Source of the DNA: Myrica gale
Lineage: Eukaryota > Streptophyta > Magnoliopsida > Fagales > Myricaceae
DNA length: 64,000 nucleotides
Reading direction: 5' to 3'
NCBI GenBank assembly: GCA_963930655.1
Contig: OZ005612.1
Span: 2,919,001 to 2,983,000, forward strand
How positions within the stretch are numbered: the stretch's first letter is position 1; each line of letters opens with the position of its first letter. The position numbers were made by a program, and so were the translations under genes. This document shows positions 53,520 to 64,000 of this stretch, piece by piece. The notes below the pieces were generated by a model. The model worked only from the letters and a program-made list of their open reading frames with translations. It ran no database searches and was not told where the DNA came from.

Positions 53520-55775
53520 GAAGAGGTCGACCGACTGTTGAAGTAGTCGACCGGTCTTCGATTGCTTGGTATAAAGGTCGACCGATTAATTTTGAAAAGG
53601 CTAAAAAAAGTCGTTCTGACCTCTGACATTATGACCGTTGGGTAACATAAATCTGCAGCGGTTGACCGGTTCATATAGCGGTCGACCGGCTCGTCATGAA
53701 TTTTTGACAAATCGACTCTCAACGGTTATTAACGCCTATTTTTCTTATGAGGCCTATATAAAACCATTCTCCCGCCTTTTAAACATACTGAATTGTCCAA
53801 GATCATTTTACAAAGGCAAAGAGTGATTAAAAAAAACCTTTCAATCCTTATTCAAACATCATTCACACAAAATCATCATTTTCACATCCTTGTCATTATG
53901 TGAAGCCTTAGAGTTAGATATTTCTTATTGGAAAATCAAATCCATCAAGGGATTTTTAGTGGGCATTTTTGTTCGTACTTATACACTACTAAGAGAGTGA
54001 TTTTATTGTTTCCTTTTGGTGAGGGTTGTTCATCAAAAGAATGAGTTTGGAGAGGTTTGTTCTCAAACTCTTTCTTGAAGCTTGAAAAGGTGTTTCTCAA
54101 GCTCAAGTGTAAGGAACATTCCCTTGATTGAAGGGAGTATAGTGGAGAAACATCAATGCTCGGTAAAGGAGCTTGAGGGGTAGACGTAGGCGTGTTTGCC
54201 GAACCACCTATGTGACACCCCTCTTTATTTTCAGTTGTTTGACTTATTTAAATAATATGCTTTTTAGAGTTTTTTTAGTCTAAATTACTCTAAATTATTA
54301 CTTAATAGACAAAGTGGGCTTATGGTCGTGTAGAGTACATAAAAAAAACATATATGTAAAAATTTGAGCCCAAACCGACTTGTTTAGGGGGCCCAAATCA
54401 CACGTCCCGTTAAGGTCCACAATGGACTTCTGAGCCCAATGACCTTATAGAGTCTTTTGAGTTAGAAATCTGATCGATCAGGGCCTAGGAGGCCCAAACA
54501 GTACGCAATTACACTTGTGAATGAAAAGAATAAAACATTGACTTGAAGTTCAGTAAGTTTTTGGAATATTATGAATACATTGGTTCGATATAACGTTATG
54601 AATCTATGAATAAATCATGAATCATGATTACGTGCTGCATAATTGAGCATCAATGGTTGCATTCATATCATGAATAGTTGAGTGGACCAAGACCGGAGAA
54701 TGAAAACCGAATATACCCCGAGGTGTTTTCCGTAATTAGGGGTGATGGTACCATTCACTAAGGGGAGAGTGCAACTCGCTGCTATGAGAAAAGGGTGGAC
54801 TCCTAATGGTACAGTTGGCACGGCACAAGCCCCGGAGGAGAGGAGAGACGCACAACCCAACTCTGGGGTGAACAGAGCAGACAACGGATACATCTCAACC
54901 CCAAATGAATGGATGGGAATTGGGTGCACAACATAATTTCATTTCATGTGCATCAATATATGTCTTGATTGTATGAAAGCACGCATAACTCTATCATGTA
55001 TCATATTGTCATATGTTATGTATTGTCATGTCTCCACATACTCTTTTTTTTTATGATTGTCATGTCCCCTTCCCGACCTTACTAAGTCTGTATGACTCAC
55101 CTCGTCTTCACCTCGTCTTTTATATTGTTTGCTTGTACTCTAATTTTTTTAATATGAGGTGAAACTGTGGCGAGGAGTAGGCTGGTTCCGTTTTCTTTTA
55201 TTTGATTTTACCCAGATTGTATTTCGAACGATTTTATTTTTATAGATATATCGGTTGTTAACTAGCCTCTTTGTAGTAGTAGTAGTCCTTGGAGGGACGC
55301 TTTTGTAACCATGGTGTATATATCACGTTTTGGGTGGTATTATGCTTAATTTTTTTCACACTTTTCCTCGCTCGTTTTAAAAAACACTTTATTGCAAAAA
55401 CATGTATTAAATCTCTAACTATTTTTGTGACTCATGTGGTTACCCTTTTTAATTTATAAGTCTTCTGCTAAGCTTTTTTTTCCAAAGGCAATTTAGACTT
55501 CCATCAGCAAGTTGGTTCGTGTCGTAATTCCCGCATTGTGTGCATAATAATACTTTTAAGTGAGCCTAAGGGGTAAGTACTAGCACGGGGCGTGACAACC
55601 TAAAAATCTTGTGTTTGCTTCTCTATCCTTACTATTTAATTTTATCACTTATTTACTTATTGCATCTATAGTTGCTTAATTACTTGTGCTAAATTATCCT
55701 TTTATTTGTAAACACATTGTTGGGGGTTAAAACCGAAAAAGTTTGGAAACTCAATTCACCCCCTCTTGCGTTGCC
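53520..55775. repeat. Probable LTR-retrotransposon fragment with GTCGACCG motifs
   Basis: GTCGACCG recurs several times in 53526-53692, and the block ends ACTCAATTCACCCCCTCTTG (near 55750-55768), which resembles the 3' end of plant Copia LTRs. It is interrupted by the solo LTR at 54211-55597. I could not fix the left end or find a second LTR, so the class is tentative. Confidence 0.35.
54211..55597. mobile_element. Solo LTR (1387 bp)
   Basis: It starts TGTGACACCCCTC and ends GGGGCGTGACA, with LTR-style TG...CA termini. A perfect 5-bp target duplication ACCTA flanks it (54206-54210 and 55598-55602). No internal gag/pol region or second LTR is present, so it is the product of recombination between two LTRs. 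The TGTGACACCCC-type end suggests a Ty3-type element, but that is a guess. It is nested in another repeat. Confidence 0.85.
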
Positions 55776-55926
55776 TTAGTCTTGGATTTACACTGCTTCC
55801 ACTACTTCATATGTTAGCAATTCCATCAGCCGGGTCCTGTCTTGCAAGCCGCATATATCCCCAGCAAATGGAAAACGAAAATAACCAAGGAAAGAATGAA
55901 CAAGCATCAGTTGACACGGCTGAGGG

Positions 55927-56109
55927 TAGGGCTGTCCACCAAACCGGTCGGACCAACCGGACCAGCCAACCCGGACCGAAACCAGTATATTCCGGTTCGG
56001 TTCCGGGTTACCTATGTGGAAAACCGGAATTGTACCAATGTATACCACTCCAAACCAGCCCAAAATGGCATGACCCAGACCGAACCGAACCGGCCAATGG
56101 ACAGCCCTA
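55927..56109. mobile_element. 183-bp hAT MITE
   Basis: Perfect 12-bp terminal inverted repeats TAGGGCTGTCCA and TGGACAGCCCTA, with a perfect 8-bp target duplication GCTGAGGG (55919-55926 and 56110-56117). The interior is full of CCGGTTCGG/CCGAACCGG repeats, as in the larger hATs at 36794 and 38896. It has no coding content. Confidence 0.95.
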
Positions 56110-56243
56110 GCTGAGGGAGAGAAGTGTTGCAGCAGAGAGGGTGGGGTTACGGCTGACGACTCGAGCTCACGGCAGGGAGACTGTGAGAGGGGGTGAGGGC
56201 TGGAATTCAAAATACTTGATTTTATTTTATTTTTTAAAAACAA

Positions 56244-57214
56244 GGCTGAAAACGGTGCTGTTTTGAGCTCTAAATTTTTTTTAAAAAAAAAATATCGGAA
56301 CCGAAAATGAGATCAAGTCCGGTACCGAAAATGATCAGAACCGGATGTTTTGGTTTGAACTGGAACAAATGTACTGTCTTACTTCATTAATAGGATAGGG
56401 ATGTAGGGTAGTATCGGGTAATCATATTTTCCAAAAAAATTAGAAGCGTAATTATTTTGTACCACAAAGTGGATGTAATATTAAATAAAAATCGAAACTA
56501 ATACTTTCATACAATTTTACATTATCCCTGGCCAAATTATTTTCATGTATATTATTTTACTAGAATCTTATCATTGAGATTGGTTTCGAAAATGTATTTC
56601 TGAAATAGGTATGCTGCCCATGCAAGAATTGATTGAGGCATGCAGATATTTTTCCATCCTATTAAATAACAAAATAATGGGCGTAAATAGTTTTCAGGAA
56701 AGAAAATATACAATAATCTTAAGAAGTTAGCATGTGTGGTCAATACATTAAATCTAGAGATTTGTTTCCGATACCGAGTTCAAATTCTTCTAATTACAAA
56801 CAATTCTTTTGAGTCACTAGGTAAAGTTTTCTCTAAATACAAGCAATTTATTTGAGTTGCTTCTATTTGTAAAATCAAACTGATCTGACATGTGTAGTTA
56901 AAGAAAGCTGCATTAACTTAAACTTTATCGGTTCGTTAAATAGGTCCACTCAGATTGACTCGTGGGATTTTATTTTTCTTTAAAAGAAAGCAAATATAGA
57001 ATTTTAATACAATATTTTATAAATTAATAAACCCAACCACCTACTTACCCGATCCCTTTTATAGGGAAATATTTTATTCGAAATGATATCCATCAGTTAT
57101 TTTTATATATGCAGGCACTTGTACTGTATTTCTGCTTCCGAAATAAAGAGGCAAACGGAAAAACTGTCTGTTTCCCTTCCTCTTGATGACGCTTGGGTTA
57201 GGTTCATTTCTTAC
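56244..57214. other. AT-rich intergenic sequence
   Basis: No gene or element with defined ends could be supported in this stretch. Confidence 0.5.
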
Positions 57215-57866
57215 CATTTTTCAGGATTCAAATATGTTTAAAAAATTACCACTGAACATATTTATAATTCAAACACAAACATCAATACATTTTATACAAT
57301 CTCCAATAACTTTTTACTTTTTTATTCAACATAAATTCTCTCTATATTTTTTCACATAACTCAAATATTTTTTTATTAAATAATTACATCAAATCATTTA
57401 TCTCTCCACTTTACACAAACACCAATAAAACACCATTCAACATAAATATTCACAAATTTTCTAAAATCCTACAATTTTTACTCAAACCACCTCTGGTGTG
57501 TTCAGTCTCATGACTCAACTTCTCTTTGTTTCCTATTCTGGGTTCGTCCTATATCTTCAATTGGATATTTCCTTTTAATCTGTTTGTAATCTTGATGCTA
57601 CTGATTAATTACACTTAACTTTTCTAATGGATGGAATTTTCGTTTTCCTTTTTCCCGATGTTTCCTTGTTATAAAGGCTGCGTTTGCATTCATAACATTC
57701 CCCAAAATTTTATCTCTCTCATAATAAAATACTTCAATATAATCTCTCTCTCTACCATAAAAAATATAAAAAATTACAAAAAATATAAAAAATTACCTCT
57801 CTCTTCACCTTTTCACTAAACCCAATACCAACACATATTCCCATACCAAAAATATTACAACACAAA
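57215..57866. repeat. M2 MITE followed by M1 MITE
   Basis: 57215-57490 (M2) contains TCAAACACAAACATCAATAC and TTTTATTAAATAATTACATC. 57676-57866 (M1) begins GGCTGCGTTTGCATTC and ends ACAACACAAACACAACC. They are direct counterparts of the copies at 28.6-29.1 kb and 50.5-52.0 kb. Confidence 0.65.
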
Positions 57867-58530
57867 CACAACCAAAGAATGGTCTTTACTGTCTGGCGTG
57901 TCTGCGATTGTGGTGACTTGGCTTCATGGGATGTTCTTGTTGTGTTTGATTGTTTCCCCAAAACGCATTAGTGTATGATCTTAGCCTTGTAGAGTTTGAA
58001 GCGAAACCGAAGTCTGTAGGATGCATAATCGATAAACCTTGTTGAGGTTGTTAAGTTCTAAATCCTAAATCATCATTGTAGTTGAAGCTTCTTATTCATG
58101 TGTGTTTGCAATAGGTTGTATACATATTGAGGTTTCACATCTAGCTACAGTCATGCATCTATATACCTTTGTGTGTGTCTGTGTGTATTACAGTAGTTTA
58201 CACAGAATTTTTTACAAAATTCGCACTTGTCATAGCTTATCATGTTTTATACTTTGCTCAGGCTGGTATTGTTGGGTTGTTAGACTTAAACTTAGGTCAT
58301 CTTTAATAAAACAAAACTCCATCCCAGGGATGTTCTGGTTAAGGATTTCAAAAGCTTTCTTGAATGGAGGCTTGATAAAGAGGTATCAAAAATCCTGTTT
58401 TTTTTTTTTACTTTTAGCTTCTAACTGTCCGTTGTCTTGATTTGTGGTCTCTCCTAAATTTTTCTGAAACGTATCCATTGGTTTGTTGTTCTCATGATCT
58501 TAGTCTCTGAGATAGTATTCAGCAAATTAT

Positions 58531-60087
58531 GTGGTCTCAGACATCTTCACTAATCACTCACTCTTAATTTGGTCTATGTCTTGGTATTGTTACTCTTTTT
58601 TTGTCTTAGCTCTTGGTATTGTTACTCACTACAAACTTCTGTTCACCTCTCCTGTAGTGGTTTTCATTTTGGTTAATCGGTGCTTGACAAATGGTTCAAA
58701 TGGGATGTTTGAGCACTCTCAGTTGTTTGGAGGTACTTGGCCATGGGCATATCCCACTTTGTGCTTCTCATGTGGTTACTTTGCATATGATCAGTGGGAC
58801 ATGCTACGTTACCGGTTGTACAGTGGTTGGATCCCTGCCATCTTGGTCCATCATCTGATACTTCTAATCTGCATTACCCTTGCTTTATTTAGAAATATCA
58901 CTGTCAACTACCTCATTCTTACTCTCATTTGCGAGGTACGGTTCTGTATCTTCTTAGAAGTTCTTTCATTTTTATGTAGCTAGTTTTTTTTGTTCTTATT
59001 TTGCCATCTTCATTCTCTCTGCATAAGTACATCCAGTTTTGCTTTTGAATTGACTGATGAATAGCTACTGGCTTATCCGGTTTCATGTTTTTTCTTTTCT
59101 TTTCTGGTTATCATGAAACTTAGTGGGTATGAATCCCAAGGATTCACAATGAAACATTTGTTGAAGAACGTGTGATAGTTAGGTGTGAAGCCTCAGATGC
59201 CCTTTAAATGGAATTAGTGGGACATCTTCATGGGGTTTCAACTTTGTAGTTGGAATTCATTTCTTTGATCTATTAATTTCATTTACACTTGAACTTTTCC
59301 GCTGTCCTAATACTCAAGATTGTAGTTGACAAATTGAAAATATTCTATTCATACCGTGGGATGATGTATGCTTCATGACAATATTAGTTTTTGCTGCTTT
59401 TGCTCCAGTATGCCTCTCATCCTTTTACTTCAATTTAAAAGTTATCTTTGCTCCACAAGACATGGAAAGACGTCTTCCCATGTCCTCAAATTTTCCAAAG
59501 TAAGGCTTACATTTTGTTTTTTTGAAATCAACAACATGTTGGGTTATTCGATATTAACAATAGGCTATAGTAATAACAATGTTTATATATAGATCTTGTT
59601 CTTGTACTGCCAAAATCCATTGAACAAAAATCTTAAGGCGACTTCAAAGTGAAACTAAATCCCAATAAATATATGTTTACTTGATTTTGAATCCTAATCT
59701 ACTATGCTCCCTGATTCTGTTTGTCGTGACTGATGGTGAAAGTCCTTGGATGATACAGCTGCATTCTATATTTCTGCATGTAAGGAAAGTGAGACGAATG
59801 GCTGGTATTCGTGATGCCAAGAGCAACATTGTAAGGATAGAATGGGTTCACAATTGGGCACCTTCATTCTCGCCCGGTTCATAGCACACGTTTTCATCAC
59901 AGTCAAGCTCCTCAGAGATGCTCACAAGTTTGGGAAGGGTGTTGAGCTGCCGCTCGCCATATTCGGGATGGCTGGAATGAACTTACTCAATGTTTTTCTA
60001 GGTATGGATCTTTTCAATGCTTTCAGGAGAGAGAATAATTCCCAGGCTCATGATCGCCGCCATCATGATGGACAGAAGGAGGGCTAG
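58531..60087 (+). CDS. TLC-domain (TRAM/LAG1/CLN8) membrane protein, frameshifted, 5' end unresolved
   Basis: A large exon ending at 58935 (ICE|GTACGG) reads FTSPVVVFILVNRCL, FSCGYFAYDQWDMLRYRLYS and ILVHHLILLICITLALFR, followed by NYLILTLICE. The final exon (59759-60087) reads LHSIFLHVRKVRRMAGIRDA, IVRIEWVHNW, then TFILARFIAHVFITVKLLRD and GMAGMNLLNVFLGMDLFNAF. Several hydrophobic helices and the conserved HH identify the TLC family, membrane proteins linked to lipid sensing or ceramide chemistry. After HNW the frame breaks (TGGGCACC near 59857); one extra base, as in TGGGTCACC, would restore a 110-codon last exon (it is 329 nt). The N-terminal exons upstream of about 58540 could not be resolved. 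Confidence 0.75.
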
Positions 60088-60511
60088 AAGGAGTTATTGA
60101 GTGTCTTGATAATTTGTTCGATTCATTTTGCATAGGAAGTTATCAGCCACGAATTAAGTTCCCTGAGAAACATTTTAGCAATGTACATGAAATCAGAGAT
60201 ATCAAGACTTGATTTGTTTCCCTTAGTTCAAAGCGTTTGCCAAAATCAGGATCTTACATAAGATGAATACGAGGGTCTACCTCATTGCATTATAGAATTG
60301 TATATAATATGGTACCATTTTATGAACCAGTTAATGAGTACCAATTACATGGTAAAAAGAACTGTCTTGTATTTTTAGTGGATTTGGTTGAAACGGCAAC
60401 AAATGCTTTTGCACCTTTAATAAAATTAAGAAAATGCACTGAAGAAGGTTTAGGTGGCAGTACAATTTTCTTCCCAAAAAAAACGGAATAAAGAATAAGG
60501 ACAGAGGGCAA

Positions 60512-60727
60512 AAGTTATTGTGTGAGTAAAGCTATTGTGTGAGTGGACGAGTGAGATTAGAAGTTGAGAAATCTAACGGCTAACAAAATGTCACGTCAAT
60601 TAATGAATCCGACGCACAACTGACCGGTTTCATTAATTGACGTGGCATTTTGTCAGCCGTTAGATTTCTCAACTTCTAATCTCACTCGTCCACTCACACA
60701 CTCACACAATAGCTTCATCACACAATA
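60512..60727. repeat. Foldback MITE with arms of about 80-95 bp
   Basis: The left arm GCTATTGTGTGAGTGGACGA..CTAACGGCTAACAAAATG is mirrored on the right by CATTTTGTCAGCCGTTAG..CTCACACAATAGC. The loop is about 20-30 bp. Arm similarity is very high, so the element is young or kept by correction. It lies between the TLC gene and the tRNA gene. Confidence 0.92.
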
Positions 60728-61068
60728 ACCGGCCTCGGTCCCGACCTGGGTTCGCTTGACTTACAAATTTAATTATTCTTTCTACAGTATTAAGAGGCAA
60801 GCGACTCTTCATGGACACTCGATTCGGAAAGGTCTCTCTCGGTATGTAACAAAGACATATGTTTGGGTGCTTTGAAATTATGAAGAAAAAGATTTGGACC
60901 ATTGATCACCCTGTCCCCTTTGGATAAATACCCTTTAGGAACTAGCAGCCAAAAGAAAGGCAGATGCTGTTTTCTCAGTTACAAGTAATAAATTAAATAT
61001 ACTATATAGAGACAGGAACAAGACATGAATTGTAGTAAATGATAATTACCAACCAAAGTAACAGAAAA
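60728..61068. other. Intergenic, nothing recognised
   Basis: Sequence between the foldback MITE and tRNA-Met. No supported feature was seen. Confidence 0.5.
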
Positions 61069-61152
61069 GGGGTGGTGGCGCAGTTGGCTAGCGCGTAGGT
61101 CTCATAGCTTCTGAGTTATCCTGAGGTCGAGAGTTCGAGCCTCTCTCACCCC
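61069..61152 (+). tRNA. trnM-CAU: Elongator tRNA-Met (CAU) with intron
   Basis: 84 nt beginning GGGGTGG and ending TCACCCC, which pair as the acceptor stem. The A box (GGCGCAGTTGGCTAGCGC) and B box (GAGTTCGAGCC) are canonical. The anticodon CAT is at 61103-61105. An 11-nt intron GCTTCTGAGTT follows one base 3' of the anticodon (61107-61117), as is usual for plant elongator tRNA-Met. The mature length is 73 nt before CCA addition. A T-rich run follows at 61160, suitable for Pol III termination. Confidence 0.96.
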
Positions 61153-61168
61153 AATATCGTTTTTATTT

Positions 61169-61367
61169 CTTTCCTCTTTCTCCCTTGTACGCTAACTAGC
61201 AAATGGTACACAATGCCGCTTGCCATATCAAAAAGAGAGAACATTCCCAAACATCCAACTAAAATAGCTTTCCTCTTTCTCCCTTGTACGCTAACTAGCA
61301 AATGGTACACAATGCCGCTTGCCATATCAAAAAGAGAGACCATTCCCAAACATCCAACTAAAATAGC
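61169..61367. repeat. Tandem duplication, 99-bp unit
   Basis: Two near-identical units (61169-61267 and 61268-61367) both contain CTTGTACGCTAACTAGCAAA and CATTCCCAAACATCCAACTA. They differ at a single obvious base (GAGAACATT/GAGACCATT). The array lies immediately after tRNA-Met and upstream of the 3' end of the filament-like gene. Confidence 0.95.
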
Positions 61368-61684
61368 TCTGTTGCTTACCTTAAAAAAGAAAAAAAAAAA
61401 CAAAAACAGGGAAAAAGGAACACTAAAAACTCTTTCAGAGAACTCTTTTTGTTTTAAGATTCTTCTTGCTCCTTCCTACAACGCTGATGAAATGGATACC
61501 CCAGGCTAGGATACACTCTCAACGTGATTGTTAAAACCCCCGATTACATACCCAGAAGGAACTGAAGCACACTCTTGCTCCTGATTAAACAGCATGCAAT
61601 CAACAGTTTCCCAATTGAGAAGAGTCCTTGGTTGTTTGTCTCTATGACTGAGAATCAAATTACCCTTCGTTTTCTATATCCTCA

Positions 61685-64000
61685 CTAAATTTCTAGTCGT
61701 ATCCCGCTTTTGGTACGCGAAAAAAACTTTGCAAAGCCATAACGGTTCTTCTCAGAATTGATGTGATTCGACAACACAGCAGATGAAGCTGCTGAAGAAG
61801 AAGACGGCGGTAAGTTCTCTTCCTCTTTATTTATCAAAGGACCAGAGCTTTCATCAGCAATTCTTGAAGAGTCTGAATCTCTTTTAGGTGAAAACGTACC
61901 ATTACAATGCAACTTCCACAATTCCACTTCAGCTTTATTAATCAGAGATGCACCTGCAGAAAACTCTGGCAGGTTGGCAGTGTCAATCAGGAAGTCTTCC
62001 AGTGTTGCTAGAGATTTCAGTTGATTGCCAAGAGACGCTATTGTTTTCTGGCACTCTGCTAGTTTTCCAGCAGCTACAGATAGATCCTCCTGATATAGAC
62101 AAAATGTTCGCATCATCATATGTAGGGAATTATGCATTTGTTTCTATTTACTAGATAATAATTAGCTCCCAATAAAAGATGACAGTAGTGGTAATGTGCA
62201 ATGTACTATAGATAACAACTGATGACAGACCTGCTTTATCTTCAGTTCACCATTCGAGCTCTCATTTTTCTGGAGTTCAATTTCCTGCCTCTTCCTGGAT
62301 AGCTCTTCCTGCAATTCCCGACACTTAACTGCAATTTCTGCTGACAAAGCCTTCTCTTTTTGAACCTCTACTTCTAAAGTATCAACTTTTGACGACATGG
62401 TCCTTGCTTCTGCTTCCATGCTAATTAGTCTAGACTCAACAACTTGCTTTGTTTCTTTCGCAATATTCAGCTCTTTTTGCAACTCGTCCAACTGCAGTTC
62501 TGCATTTTTCTGGAGTTCAATTTCCTGCCTCTTCCGGGATAGCTCTTCCTGCAATTCCAGACGCTTAACTGCAATTTCTGCTGACAATGCCTTCTCTTTT
62601 TGAACCTCTACTTCTAAGGTATCAACTTTTGACGACATGGTCCTTGCTTCCGCTTCCACGCTAATTAGTCTAGACTCAACAACTTGATTTGTTTCTTTTG
62701 CAATATTCAGCTCTTTCTGCAAATCGTCCAACTGCAGTTCTGCATTTTTTTGGAGTTCAATTTCCTGCCTCTTCCTGGATAGCTCTACCTCTAATTCCCT
62801 ACACTTAACTACAATTTCTGCTGACAAAGCCTTCTCTTTTTGAACCTCTACTTCTAAAGTATCAACTTTTGATGACATGGCCCTTGCTTCTGTTTCCATG
62901 CAAATTAGTCTACACTCAACAACTTGCTTTGTTTCTTTTGCAATATTCAGCTCTTTTTGCAACTCGTCCAACTGCAGTTCTGCCTCCCGCAGTTGAAGTT
63001 GGTATGCCTGAACATACTCTTCACTTTTGGTTAATGCCGTCTCCATTTCAGCTCTCTGTGCTTCCAGCTTCCCTATTTTCTCTTCCAATTCAGCCGTCCG
63101 ACAAACCATACCTTCAAGCTCAGTTCTAAGTAAGCTTTCTCCACTAATGGAGGGATTGGAAACCTCTGATAAAGCAGAATGGCTTCCTTTCTTGGTTTCA
63201 GGCAGTGCAGCAAGTCGCTCCATCTCAAGAAAATCGTCCATAAGATCAATTCGACCAGAAGAAGCTTGGAGATTTCTATTAACATCCTTTTCATTTTTTA
63301 ATTGACCAAGTTCAGCCATTAGGGTAGACGCCCACGAATCCGGGCAACTAGCTTCATACTTATTTTTTACTGAGCTACTCGTCTTGTGGGCATCCAGGTC
63401 ACCCAAGCTAAACCTCTCCCCACTGTCTGATAGGCCATCTTTGAGAGATTCAACACATATTGAGGATGCAGTAGTGGATTTATGATCATTAACAGGGGAT
63501 GTTTTACAAGCCATAGATTTTAGCCTCCGGCACTCAGCCTCCAGCTTGGCAACTTTCTTTATGCTCTCTAAATGTTGCTTGCTGGCTGTCTCAGCTGCTT
63601 GGGCACTCAAGTCCCTCTCAATCGTCCTGATCTCCAACTCTTCAGATTGAGATTGGAGCTCAAGTTTGAGAGCAGATTTCTCTTCCTCAAAATAGTCAAG
63701 TTTACGGTAGAGATCATAATCAACATTAGAAGATACAGATTTGGCAGCTTCTGCTTCATTTTTGAGCTCAAGAAGCTGGTTCTCAAGTTTGAGTTTAGTG
63801 GTTTCCCACTCGCTGGTCTTCTTCACCACGGCTACATGGATCTTCTGTTCCTGCTCATCTCTTGCTTGTCTTAGTTGACGAACAAGTTCTTTGAGAGCAC
63901 CATCAAGATGCCTGACGCGATCTTCAAGTATAGAGTTTTGCTGAACTGCAGACTCAAGTTGTTGCTTTAGAACAACCACTTCATTTTCAGCCTTCTCCCA
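61685..64000 (-). CDS. Filament-like plant protein (FPP family), 5' end outside window
   Basis: The last exon (62089-61685) and the preceding large exon (from beyond 64000 to 62231) are on the minus strand; the coding frame is open at the window edge ([15 protein letters not shown]). The protein is almost wholly coiled coil: [20 protein letters not shown] and [26 protein letters not shown] are hallmark FPP blocks (DUF869). The C-terminal part has [20 protein letters not shown] and ends [17 protein letters not shown]. FPPs are plant-specific filament-forming proteins linked to the nuclear envelope and cytoskeleton. The central region carries three exact-length 80-residue repeats that I do not recall in other FPPs. 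No stop or frameshift was seen. Confidence 0.93.
62263..62982 (-). repeat. Three in-frame 240-bp tandem repeats within the FPP exon
   Basis: Units are 62743-62982, 62503-62742 and 62263-62502 in coding order, each 240 bp or 80 codons. Each begins ELQLD(E/D)[11 protein letters not shown], contains [20 protein letters not shown], and ends [11 protein letters not shown]. Differences between units are few (for example T-K-Q versus [11 protein letters not shown] versus SRLISMEA). The heptad pattern is kept, so each copy adds about 12 nm of coiled coil if fully helical. Confidence 0.97.

Overview
The window is nuclear DNA from a flowering plant, most likely a woody eudicot. This is supported by chlorophyllide a oxygenase (CAO), a filament-like plant protein, multi-exon GT-AG genes, an intron-containing elongator tRNA-Met, and dense plant-type transposons (hAT, LINE, SINE, TRIM, MULE, MITE). 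The species cannot be fixed from sequence alone. No CRISPR array, operon or other prokaryotic feature is present.

Layout. 1-3 kb: repeats and a complete TRIM. 3.1-8.3 kb (+): an SRG1-like 2-oxoglutarate dioxygenase pseudogene, broken by a stop codon, a TRIM with three LTRs and two hAT-type elements; the larger hAT carries exons resembling a DnaJ/TPR gene. 9.2-11.8 kb (+): an intact four-exon COMT-like O-methyltransferase, then a second COMT remnant. 14.6-28.0 kb (-): the nucleoporin NUP62 gene, whose introns hold two 5'-truncated LINEs, a tRNA-derived SINE and a LINE-like element with an ORF1-type protein but no reverse transcriptase. 30-32.4 kb (-): a decayed MULE transposase next to an unidentified fragment. 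34.4-36.7 kb (-): V-ATPase subunit c, with two lesions. 36.8-40.6 kb: two hAT elements with perfect 8-bp target duplications. 41.4-44.5 kb (+): a BTB/POZ protein. 45.4 kb (+): a small zinc-ribbon protein. 46.7-50.1 kb (-): CAO, intact, with two G-boxes upstream. 50.5-57.9 kb: MITEs, hATs and a solo LTR. 58.5-60.1 kb (+): a TLC-domain membrane protein. 61.07 kb (+): tRNA-Met(CAU). 61.7-64.0 kb (-): the 3' part of a filament-like plant protein with an internal triplication of exactly 80 codons.

The host genes act in unrelated processes: nuclear pore, vacuolar acidification, chlorophyll b synthesis, ubiquitin-ligase adaptor, phenylpropanoid methylation. Their proximity is ordinary plant gene neighbourhood, not a pathway cluster. 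The most striking points are: (i) V-ATPase c, BTB, zinc-ribbon and TLC genes each carry one or two tiny disabling lesions while COMT, CAO and NUP62 are clean; (ii) host exons appear to have been captured inside hAT elements; (iii) a 'half-LINE' sits in a NUP62 intron; (iv) the coiled-coil protein has a recent in-frame triplication.
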